A stretch of DNA of 64,000 nt, taken from the NCBI GenBank assembly GCA_947579605.1, contig OX388313.1:1-64000 (forward strand). The letters are read 5' to 3'. Made by a program: the position numbers and the translations under genes. Under the pieces are notes generated by a model that saw only the letters and a program-made list of their open reading frames with translations, searched no databases and was not told where the DNA came from. This document shows, piece after piece, positions 55,479 to 64,000 of the stretch. Every line of letters begins with the position of its first letter. Positions within the stretch are counted from its first letter, which is position 1. The stretch comes from Athripsodes cinereus. Its lineage: Eukaryota; Arthropoda; Insecta; Trichoptera; Leptoceridae.

Positions 55479-56285
55479 TAATTATTTTAAACAAAAATAA
55501 TTTGGGTTCATGGCATTGAAATTGGTCTGTCATTTCTTATGTACGTGACATTGAAGTATGTATTTTATTTCAAGACACATCTCGGGATTTGTTAGTACAC
55601 ATGTAGATACCTATATCCACTCTTACACATTGTTTCCGAGTAAGTAGTACATACCTATCTACCGTTATTTTATTTGTTTATAAAAAATAATAAAAATTGT
55701 TATTTATAAAATATTTTATATTAATTTTATAGTAAGTAAGTAAGTTTTACTGATATTTTTTACCTATATTAACACGAAAAAATTAATTGAGGAGCATGGA
55801 CTTTATAAGCCTGGTTGTGATTGGGCGGTGGTATGCTTTGTACTTTTTGGATAATGTAGTGTTTATACGAGGCGACATAAAGGCCTGACGATTTCGCTTG
55901 CATAAAAAACAAAATCCGTCAGTCGTCCATTGATCGTGAAACGTGTTCACACAGTCCACCGACATAGATTCAATCTGTCAGATTTTGACGTTGTTTACAA
56001 AATGGCGGACATCGAGGTAACGATTGCGAGGTGTTTATCATTAGTTAAAAATATTATAGTAGAGAATATAAGGCGTCTTGTAATATTAACCTTTACCTGT
56101 GGACGTGATTTGATTTTTACACTACCTTGGACGTGAGACCTGACAGACTGCTATGTTTAAATCCACATTATATAATAAACACTAATAAAAACGATTTAAA
56201 ACTAAAACTTTAAATTATTGTCTCATAATAATAAAATATGGATGTAAAAAATAACATTTATACTTTATGTATAAAAAACAGATAC
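55479..56285. other. No confirmed gene; one weak first-exon candidate
   Basis: Mostly AT-rich. Around 55950-56017 the sequence reads like a 5' leader, then ACAAAATGGCGGACATCGAG followed by GTAACG: an ATG at 56002 in good context, five codons (MADIE) and a splice donor. No further exon was found downstream, so this is only a candidate. Confidence 0.25.
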
Positions 56286-56895
56286 CTATTATCATCATCT
56301 CGCCCTCAACGCTCCTCTCGGGAGCACAGGGCAGAAACCAGCCTCCTCCATTCAGAGCGTGTCTGCACCAATTGCGTCACCTCTTTCCAAGACATTCCCT
56401 GCGCTCTGATATCGTTGTCATAGGAACGGTGTATTGTGAAAGAGGGACGCCCAGGCTGATGGAACCCTTGCGGACGGAAAAACAGTGCTATTTTTGGACA
56501 ACTATCATTGGACATTCTCAAAACATGTCCCAGCCAGAACCATCGTCTCTCCTGTATTACGGAGATTTCATGTCTCTGCTGGGTGCGTCGGCGCACAGCA
56601 TCATTTGTAACATGTTCATTCTATTTGACATCCAAAATCCTTCTAAGACACTTGTTTTCAAAGCTTAGTATCTTCCGCTCTTGAGCCTTGGTTAAGTGCC
56701 AAGACTCACAGCCATACAGAAGGATTGGGATGATGCACGCATTGAACAAGCGACATTTTGTCCAGATGCTGAGTCCAGACGCCTTCCAAACTTTGTTCAT
56801 GTTATTGAAAGCCCCGCTAGCAGCTCCTATGCGGATTGGTAATTCCGACCGGAAATCACCCTCTGGCATTATGGTTGCTCCCAGATACTTAGGTA
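56286..56895 (-). pseudogene. LINE RT C-terminal fragment, family D, copy 2
   Basis: Minus strand: LGATIMPEGDFRSELPIRIG, WTKCRLFNACIIPILLYGCE, CLRRILDVK, then a TAG (56621-56623) where copy 1 has Trp, then NEHVTNDAVRRRTQQ, WFWLGHVLRM and HQPGRPSF. The frame is the same on both sides of the stop. The catalytic core is absent. It extends further 5' than copy 1. Confidence 0.82.
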
Positions 56896-56904
56896 ATTTT
56901 TAGC

Positions 56905-58245
56905 CTACTTTTGATATAGCCATAATTTATTTAGTAACCATGATTTTAAATTCAATTAGAAACATGAAATCTTAAATTATAATATACGAGGTATAAAATT
57001 TTAACTAAGCGCGAAAACAAAAAATCTGACAAACGACTAATTCACGTAATTTATTGGCAAAAAGTTTAGAGTTTTGCAGGCCAATGGGCTATCTGAATCT
57101 AATACAAACATATGATGTCTTTATTTTAATTTTTGCTGGACACATTCTGTTCATTTGCATCTTCATTTACATCACTTTGCTATACAAATTCTGCATATGG
57201 CGTAAGAAATTCATCAATATCGTCTTTGATATCCAACTAATCCGAACCAAGTAGTATCTCATTCAACTTGCTTTCAAGAAGAGTTAGTCATTTAATATAT
57301 TATTTTTTTGTAAATCATTCTTCGGAACTTTCAAATGGTCGTTTTTCAGCCATTTTGTACTAAAAAATAAAAAAAATACAAAATTTTCCTATGAAAATAT
57401 TTTGTATGATAAATATGGACAAGCGGTCTGACGGACCGCTGCCAATTTTTTTTAAATAACATAACTTATGTACCAATGAATAAATGACGCGACCTCCACT
57501 CAAAATGGTTATCCCACAACTAACCTGGACAGCAGTGCAGATAAGGTAGAAGGATCCAAACTACCAAAACGAAATTGATGCGGGGCCTGTGAGACCGCAC
57601 GTCCACAGTAGAAGGTTAAGGTAACAAACGCCACAAATGAAAAACAAAGATAAAGACTATCATGAAACGGGAAGCAGTTATAAAGTTTTTTACCATAGAT
57701 ACGGATGCCGCACATACCTGTCTACGCATGTGCGCATCGGTCCACCAACGAAAAAAGTTGAAAGGCGGTGAACTTGAGACGATATCATTTTTACTGGTTT
57801 TTATCGTTTCAGATTAATTGTTAATTTGTTCACACGGTTCAAATAGCTGACGATATTTTGGTGTCCTAGCGATATTCGCCTCGGGTTATCTCCCCATAAG
57901 ACACATTTTGCTACGGCAAATGTTTTTGTAAGCAGTTTACAAGTCCGAAAAGACAGCTGATTAATTGGATATAATTGATGCACAGTGAAAATCATATGAG
58001 TAACATTATAGCGATATTAAGTGCAGTAATAATAGAAATATATTTATTTAAAGATTTACTACACATGTAACTAGAAATTTACAGGTCAAGATATGAAATA
58101 TTTGTTAAGGTACCTATTGAACAAAACATAATATATTGTTTAATCAACGAAATTCATCGTAGTCATTCAACGTAGTCTACGTGAGTCGCTCATGTAGCCG
58201 AGTCGACATATAATGTTGCGATACTTTTTTCTATTGGCTTGAGAA
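56905..58245. other. No gene seen
   Basis: AT-rich, with a slightly GC-richer patch at 57480-57770 that contains no reading frame with known motifs. Confidence 0.55.
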
Positions 58246-58249
58246 CAAA

Positions 58250-58735
58250 AATTTTGTTTCTTGAAAAAATATACAGAATTACCTAAACATACAACAAAAA
58301 TAGCTAAGCAAACCTAAACAAACAAATGGCATAGAAAATATATGATTTTCGAAATGAGTCGGGCCAACTTCACATTTTTTTTTGTTAAAAAAGGGTAGAA
58401 AAAAGGCTAAACAAACCTCAACAAACGCTAAATAAACGAATTGCATCAAAAGTATTCTATTTTCGAAAAGGTTGGGCTTCGTGAAACCAGTGCCAAAAAT
58501 TTTGTTTTTTTTTTTTAAAAAGTGTGGAAAAAGGGCTAAACAAACCTAAACAAACGAATTGCATAAAATATATTCAATTTTCATTTTTGTTTTTTTGAAA
58601 AGAAGTATAGAAAAGGGGCTTAACAGATGATGAAAATAGCTAAACAAACCTAAACAAACGCTAAAAAAACAAAGGCATAAGAAAAACGATTTTCGAAATG
58701 GGTTGTGCCAACTTTACAGACATGGTTTTTGATCC
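58250..58735. repeat. Degenerate tandem repeat of about 110 bp
   Basis: Four imperfect units, each with GCTAAACAAACCTAAACAAA, a GGCATA(A)(G)AA segment, ATTTTCGAAA and a T-rich run. Unit lengths vary, so the array is old. Confidence 0.7.
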
Positions 58736-58989
58736 TGTAGCTCTCTGTCAGTGATCTCCCAAGATTTTAATATGTTCATGGGACATCATAAGGGAATTAT
58801 CTCGATTAATGCTGAGGTTCTAAATTTTGTAAATAGATTTATTTCCAAATTAATTTTACTATTGCATACTGAAAAAGATGTTCTTAAATAATTTTTTTGA
58901 AAGATATATCTGGGTTTTTGTTATAAACCCAAATACAACCTTATTCACATATCATATTTTTATTTCATATATTTTCATATCTACAAAAT

Positions 58990-59230
58990 ATTATCGTTTT
59001 TACTACTACTACTATACCATCACGGCATATCCCACAAGTGGGGTAGCCAGCAGATCAGCTGTCCTCTTCGTGCCAATATAAAATCAAGACATTCAGGATG
59101 GGTGGCAAACCTCATCGCTGAATTTGAGATGTACAATGTCTTAATTTTTTCGAACACCTGCCTTTTACAGGACACTCGAAAACTTACGCAGAAGAGTGGG
59201 AGACCAATTCTTTACCGGGTGCTCCACGGG
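58990..59230 (+). repeat. Repeat W, longest copy
   Basis: Begins with a CTA trinucleotide run then ACCATCACGGCATATCCCAC, GTGGGGTAGCCAGCAGATCA, CTCTTCGTGCCAATA and a CTTTTACAGGACACTCGAAA block. Shares parts with 10580-10625/16426-16484, 53040-53170 and 61590-61700. Probably a LINE 3' end; no protein is visible. Confidence 0.55.
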
Positions 59231-59361
59231 ACAAGTTCGTTTTTAATTTAATGTTTTGTATTATATGTGATAAATAATATGTATATCTAAATATTATTAT
59301 GTCGTATATATTATATACAACGTCAAAGAGAACATGTAATCATAACATAACATGTTTAGAC

Positions 59362-59412
59362 AATTCACACAGACCGAGCTAGTCCCAAATTGAGATATGA
59401 ATCTTGTATTAT
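59362..59412 (-). repeat. LINE 3'-UTR-like repeat, inverse of 9713-9775
   Basis: Holds AGACAATTCACACAGACCGA, GCTAGTCCCAAATTGAGA and CTTGTATTATGGGTAC in order, matching the left-side copy on the other strand. Confidence 0.55.
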
Positions 59413-59505
59413 GGGTACCTACTAATACGACGATGCACAATTATGTATATACCTACAATGCACTTAACACATATAATCTGTTTATTTTTATAAATTGTAG
59501 CAAAT

Positions 59506-59724
59506 ATTTTTAAATAAAATATTTAAACATGAATTACTATGTTTATTTGTTACATTAATTTAAATTACGCTATCGCGATTTCAGTGCACTTGCACCATTG
59601 ACGAGCTTTTCAAGACTTGAAAAGCTCGTCAATGGTGCAAGTGCACTGAAATCGCGATAGCGTAATTTAAATTAATGTAACAAATAAACATAGTAATTCA
59701 AGTTTAAATATTTTATTTAAAAAT
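59506..59724. repeat. Near-perfect palindrome, 109-bp arms, one-base centre
   Basis: Left arm 59506-59614, centre A at 59615, right arm 59616-59724; I see one mismatch (near 59530/59700). Outside it, AAATTGTAGCAAATATTT occurs as a direct repeat at 59492-59509 and 59766-59783. The whole can form a long cruciform. It is not related to the palindrome at 27428. Confidence 0.93.
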
Positions 59725-59929
59725 GTCTAGAAATTGTTAAATAGTTAATGCCTCTAAAATAAGTGAAATTGTAGCAAATATTTCGCTTGCTTATAATAAT
59801 ATTGTTAAACCTGTATAATTATATAGGTAGGTGTACCTAGGTAGGTACAAACATAATATTGTGTAGGTACTTACCTACTGAATAGTAATTTTTAAAATAA
59901 AGATATTAAGATAACGTAATATGTAGGTG

Positions 59930-61102
59930 ATGATAATGTAGGTAGGTATTGGTCACTCGGAGATGAAGGGTGCGTGCGCATCCCCGTGACGTCACCGAAT
60001 CGTATCTCCCCGGCCCGGTATCCCCACGTCTCTCACATAAGTAATATTATTACTATATGGATACAGCTCTGTACAGCACAGCATTCGGCGGTATTCACTG
60101 TTCAGTGCTCAATGCTCACTGACACCAGTCTCAGTATAATCTCGCCTCTGTTGGTGTTTGTACGTAGGCTCGAGCCGCGTATTTATTTCTCTCTCTCTCT
60201 CCCTGTTCTGTCACATACAGTTCCGAATCACTAGAATATAACGCGCCGATACTTGTCGACTTGCAGTGAATTATAAATAATGCAAATACATGTAATGTAC
60301 TGTGAACTAGTCACCTGTTAATATAAAGTGTTATCCATCATCTCAATGTATGTATGTACTTGTATTTATTTAGTTGTTGTTATTATTATTATTATTATCA
60401 TAGATATGCTTAATATTAAAACATGTAATATTATCTATACATATCTACCTACCAGGTGCCAGGTGCACAGACAATCATTCATCAGGTGGATACCTAGTAC
60501 TCATATAGGTATATATTATATAGATTCACGTACCTACAGCACATTACCTACTGTGGTGACAATAAATGCATCATCAATGCATATTGAGATAGGTACTAAA
60601 GAAATAACAAATTGTTAGACTACTTTGAAAAAATCACTTTACACTTATCATCTATCAGTAGTAAAGTGCAACAAATAATGAGAAAAACATTCAATTACTT
60701 ATACATAATTTACGTTTTACCAAGAAACCCATCTAGCCAAGATTAATAGGTACGTAGGTAGGAATATTGTGTTAACTATCTCTGCTCTTAAAAATGTATC
60801 CGATCCAAAAAATTCTTTGTACGGAAATAACGATTGTAATTTATTTGTTCCAGTGACTATCCAGTGATTTGTTTGGAGCCTTTAAAGGGGCCCAATTAGT
60901 GAGTACTCTAGTGCAGTGCAGTGTATGCAGTGTGGTGTAGTGTGGTGCGGTGCAATATTGCTTGTTGTATGTAGTGTATGTATTCATAGATTTTAGTACA
61001 ATTCTGTCTGTGGAGGGTATATTACACGACAAGGGGTTGTGCTGAGTGTGCATGCATGGAGTGCGATGTGCGGGGCCATGTAGAGGGATGTGATGGATCG
61101 GC
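59930..61102 (+). promoter_or_regulatory. Candidate promoter and 5' leader of the receptor gene
   Basis: The stretch around 59960-60240 is GC-richer than its surroundings. A perfect cAMP response element TGACGTCA sits at 59987-59994, and arthropod-style initiator pentamers TCAGT at 60102-60106 and 60131-60135. A possible 3' splice site (TTTGTTCCAG, ending about 60855) may mark a 5' UTR intron. Transcription start and leader structure are inference. Confidence 0.4.
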
Positions 61103-61334
61103 ATGAGCGAGTCGGAGTGGCCGTGGGACGAGTGGCCCGCGGATTACAACGCGTCCCTGTGGCCGCCGTGCAACACGAGTGCATCCTCCTGGGAACAGAG
61201 CGATGTTTCGTCTCCTCGGCTCAACATCTCCTCGGGCCCTCTCACTCCGGAGAGCCGCCGTATCGACACGAAACTCTTGCACGCCATCCTCAAAGCCACT
61301 GTCTTGGGCCTCATTATCCTCTCCACTGTCATAG
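61103..61334 (+). CDS. Serotonin/biogenic-amine-type GPCR, first coding exon
   Basis: 77 codons plus one base, then a strong donor (ATAG/GTGAGC at 61334/61335, phase 1). Residues 1-57 look extracellular: no signal peptide, Trp/Pro-rich, three N-glycosylation sequons (Asn16-Ala-Ser, Asn24-Thr-Ser, Asn41-Ile-Ser). Residues about 60-78 (AILKATVLGLIILSTVIG) are the first half of transmembrane helix 1, broken just at the Gly that in aminergic receptors precedes Asn-Val-Phe. That wording is closest in my memory to insect 5-HT1-type receptors; octopamine or dopamine receptors are less likely alternatives. The block is markedly GC-richer than the AT-rich surroundings, supporting real coding use. The remaining exons lie beyond the window. 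Confidence 0.68.
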
Positions 61335-62184
61335 GTGAGCCACAATCATAATATCTGTCTTCACTTAGTAAATAGTATAAAAGTGAAATCTATCAACTCA
61401 TATTATAATATGTGTTTTCATGGAATAAATAAAAATAAATAAATAAATAAAACCAAGGCCTTTGATTGATTGAATCAGCTGCCACGATATAAATTATGCG
61501 CCAATGTAAAATTTATTAATAAAGACCAATATATTGTTTTATAGAAAGAACTTATTAATGCTTTAAGTAAAATATTTCGTCATATCTCTCAGGTGAGCTA
61601 GTCAGCAGATTCACTGAAACTAATGAATATACAGTTCTACCTTTTTGTGTGATAAAAATAAGACATTCAGGGTATTAACAAACCTTTCGATGAATTGATT
61701 TTTATAAACTTATAATAGTTTTTGTTATTATTTTTATATTGTGGATGAATAGGTTTATTTTAATAACATATTTATTTTTAAATTATGTAGCTCAAGAGAT
61801 TAGAGTGACAATAATGAAATAAAAAAAACATCATTCATTCATTTATTTCGAATATTATATCAATAATAATATTGAGTTAAAAAGTGACGGCACAGAGAGG
61901 ACGACATGTATCTATGTAGTAAGCATACATATGCATTAATTCGAAAATTAGTATGTTGGCTTCCTCTTGATCTCACTTTGGAAGCTATGCATTTCTCTCC
62001 AAACATCATACATAACTCTTCACTGGCGCCCTTGAAACGGTCTAGGGACTGTTAAACGGCGTCAAAATAAAATCATCCAGAATCATCATCATCATCATAA
62101 TATTGGCATCAATAAATCTCCTAATATATCTTCCAATGAGATAAATCAGATGTTCTTTTCAAAAGTTTTATTTATTTTTTAAAT
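61335..62184 (+). other. First intron of the receptor gene, no exon seen
   Basis: AT-rich; AAAT repeats at 61420-61450, a diverged repeat W piece at about 61590-61700. I searched by eye for the rest of helix 1 (GNVFV) and did not find it, so the intron continues past the LINE at 62185 and probably out of the window. Confidence 0.5.
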
Positions 62185-64000
62185 TATAATTTCAGCACAT
62201 TTACGGCTTTCGCCTTTTACATGTTACTTCCGACTTACTTCCGATGGCCGAACAGCCCTTGTAGGACCTTTGCCTCCTAAACAATAGATCTCCAAGCCTT
62301 TCTATCCTGAGCAATGGACTGCCAGTCGTCTTTAGCATTGAGCTCCTCCAGATCTCGGTTGATGTTATCTAACAATCTTTGTCTTGGTCTGCCTAACGGT
62401 CTCCTGCCCTCGGGTATACCCTGCAGAATACCTTTAGTCGCCCTTTCTTCTCCGGATCTAACGACGTGGCCAATCCATGCCAATCTTCGGGATCTGATCT
62501 CACTTGTGATGAAAGGTTGTTTAGTTGTGGAGCGAATTTCTTCATTACTTTTAAGCCTCCAAGTTCCTTCTGCAATACCTGGTCGTGGACCCAATATTTT
62601 TCTTAGAATCCTATTTTCGAAAGACAGAAGTCTTTGTTGGTCTTTTAGGGTCATACACCAAGATTCCGAACCATAGATGACCACTGGTTTAATGAGGCTA
62701 TTGTATATGTGAAGTTTCACTCTTCTAGACAAGGACTTAGTTGTTAGGAGATTGTTCAAGGCTGCCGCTGCTCTCATGCCATTCTGTATTCTAGATGTTA
62801 TTTCTACACTCATTTCATTAGTGTTAGTGAGAATGCTACCCAGATATGTAAATTTTTGCACTTCTTCTATACTGTCTTCACCAAAAGTAATATGTCCGTA
62901 TGGTGGTGTTCTGAAATAGTTGAGTTTGGACAAGTAATGAAACTTTGTTTTGTCAACATTGATTTTCAACCCCATTGTGGCTGCGCGACTTTTGATTGTC
63001 GAGTACATCTCTTCCAGTTCGTGGTGATTACTAGCTACCAATGCCAAATCATCTGCATATCCAAAGATCTTATGATTTTCTCCCAAATGAATTCCACCTG
63101 ATATGTTATTTATGCTGCGTATCACACTCTCCAATGCAATATTAAAAAGCACTGGAGAGAGTAGGTCGCCTTGTCTTAAGCCCGTTCCAACTGTGAAAGT
63201 ATCTGAGACATCTCCTTGCACTTTGACTGCTGCTTTCGAACCCTTTATACACGCTTCTGTAAGTCTTACTAGCTTTTTTGGAATACCAAAGAGAAGCATT
63301 GTATTTTTTAGACTTAGTTGGTTCACGCTGTCATATGGTTGTCGAAAGTCTATGAACAAATTAAAGATCTCTTTGGAGAATTCCCATCGCTTCTCAAACA
63401 TTTGTCGGAGTGCGAAAATTTGATCTGTCGTGCTTCTCCCTCTCCTGAAGCCACACTGATATTCTCCCAAGCAGTCTTCTGCGTAAGGTGTAATTCGCAG
63501 TAGTAATACGTACGACAGTACTTTATAGCAAGTTGGTAGCAAAGCAATACCTCTGTAATTTGTGCATTCTGCTTTGCACCCCTTTTTGTGTATAGGTGCA
63601 ATTACTCCTACATTCCATTCTTCGGGGATAGTTTCCTGTTCCCATATCATAACTAGTAATTCATGCACCTTCCTGGCCATTGCCATGCCTCCACTTTTGA
63701 TAAGTTCAGACGGAATATTATCCACACCAGGGGCTTTCTTGTTTTTCAGGTGTTTAATTCCATTTACAACTTCCGTTAAGGTGGGAGGGTCCATTTGTAT
63801 TTCTGCAGTGGATATTTCTATCTCTTCACTTTTTTCTATATTTGGCACATTAAGCAATCCCGAGAAATATTCTCTCCATCTGTTCAGCACTTTATCTTTT
63901 TCGAGTAACACTGTGCCGTTTCCAGATTTTATCATTGTGGTCCTTGGTTTGAATGTTCCCTTCATGCTTTTTATCTCACTGTAGAAAGTTCTACTTTTAG
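62185..64000 (-). mobile_element. RTE-clade LINE, partial, runs off the window
   Basis: Minus strand; the 3' UTR (62276-62185) has CAAAGGTCCTACAAGGGCTG, near-repeated GGAAGTAAGTCGGAAGTAAC and an A/T-rich end. The 5' part, including the endonuclease, is beyond 64000. It lies in the first intron of the receptor gene, antisense to it. Confidence 0.85.
62277..64000 (-). CDS. RTE-type LINE reverse transcriptase, 5' part outside window
   Basis: The frame is open from the window edge (SRTFYSEIKSMKG...) to a stop at 62277, at least 570 codons. Reverse transcriptase motifs: KNKKAPGVDNIPSELIKSGG, PEEWNVGVIAPIHKKG, YRGIALLPTCYKVLS, LFIDFRQPYDSVN (motif A Asp), GTGLRQGDLLSPVLFNIALE and FGYADDLALVA. The C-terminal tail has YLGSIL, YGSESWCMT, LAWIGHVVRSG and GRPLGRPRQRL without a further domain, as in RTE elements. 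In motif A, Gln-Pro stands where Lys/Arg-Ala is more usual. No stops, so the insertion is fairly young. Confidence 0.88.
   Translation of the reverse strand, partial: KSRTFYSEIKSMKGTFKPRTTMIKSGNGTVLLEKDKVLNRWREYFSGLLNVPNIEKSEEIEISTAEIQMDPPTLTEVVNGIKHLKNKKAPGVDNIPSELIKSGGMAMARKVHELLVMIWEQETIPEEWNVGVIAPIHKKGCKAECTNYRGIALLPTCYKVLSYVLLLRITPYAEDCLGEYQCGFRRGRSTTDQIFALRQMFEKRWEFSKEIFNLFIDFRQPYDSVNQLSLKNTMLLFGIPKKLVRLTEACIKGSKAAVKVQGDVSDTFTVGTGLRQGDLLSPVLFNIALESVIRSINNISGGIHLGENHKIFGYADDLALVASNHHELEEMYSTIKSRAATMGLKINVDKTKFHYLSKLNYFRTPPYGHITFGEDSIEEVQKFTYLGSILTNTNEMSVEITSRIQNGMRAAAALNNLLTTKSLSRRVKLHIYNSLIKPVVIYGSESWCMTLKDQQRLLSFENRILRKILGPRPGIAEGTWRLKSNEEIRSTTKQPFITSEIRSRRLAWIGHVVRSGEERATKGILQGIPEGRRPLGRPRQRLLDNINRDLEELNAKDDWQSIAQDRKAWRSIV

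Noticed and set aside
61090..61345. Alternative ORFs on both strands across the receptor exon
   Set aside because: High GC leaves all frames open; only the frame starting 61103 gives sequons, a helix 1 and a matching splice donor.

Overview
The window looks like an insect genome, most probably a moth or butterfly (Lepidoptera). This rests on the (CCTAA/TTAGG)n insect telomere repeat, AT-rich DNA full of the TAGGTACCTACCTA motif common in Lepidoptera, Helitron-like ends of lepidopteran type, and a LINE inserted precisely into TTAGG repeats as TRAS/SART elements do. I did no database search; family names come from motifs I can read.

The window is two pieces joined by a 200-base N gap at 32024-32223. 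Left piece (1-32023): almost entirely transposable elements. In order: an RTE-like LINE (1148-4420) with target-site duplications (TSDs); a dead hAT transposon (4827-6670); a Helitron-like region (about 6810-10255) holding other repeats, a SINE and LINE fragments; an intact full-length I-like LINE (10626-16413); a 71-73 bp minisatellite; a second Helitron-like copy interrupted by another hAT-like element (19198-21204); a 5'-truncated RTE-like LINE (23777-25561); a 67-bp-arm palindrome (27428-27569); and a Penelope-like element that runs into the gap.

Right piece (32224-64000): about 9.5 kb of (CCTAA)n, orientated as the left end of a chromosome, followed by a telomere-repeat-specific R1-clade LINE on the minus strand (about 41776-52740) with TTAGG-type repeats at both ends. 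A hAT transposon with an open 670-codon transposase (42495-46395) sits inside its ORF2 and a decayed Tc1 element (49010-50779) inside its ORF1. Taking out either insertion plus one TSD copy restores the LINE reading frame. Further in are more LINE fragments, a 109-bp-arm palindrome (59506-59724) and the only convincing host gene: a first coding exon (61103-61334) of a serotonin/biogenic-amine-type G-protein-coupled receptor, with a perfect cAMP response element about 1.1 kb upstream. Its intron carries an RTE LINE that runs off the window.

The main message is structural. A true chromosome terminus seems to have been scaffolded onto unrelated repeat-rich sequence across the gap, or else this is a chromosome fusion. 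The subtelomere shows a readable order of nested insertions: TTAGG array, then telomeric LINE, then Tc1 and hAT.
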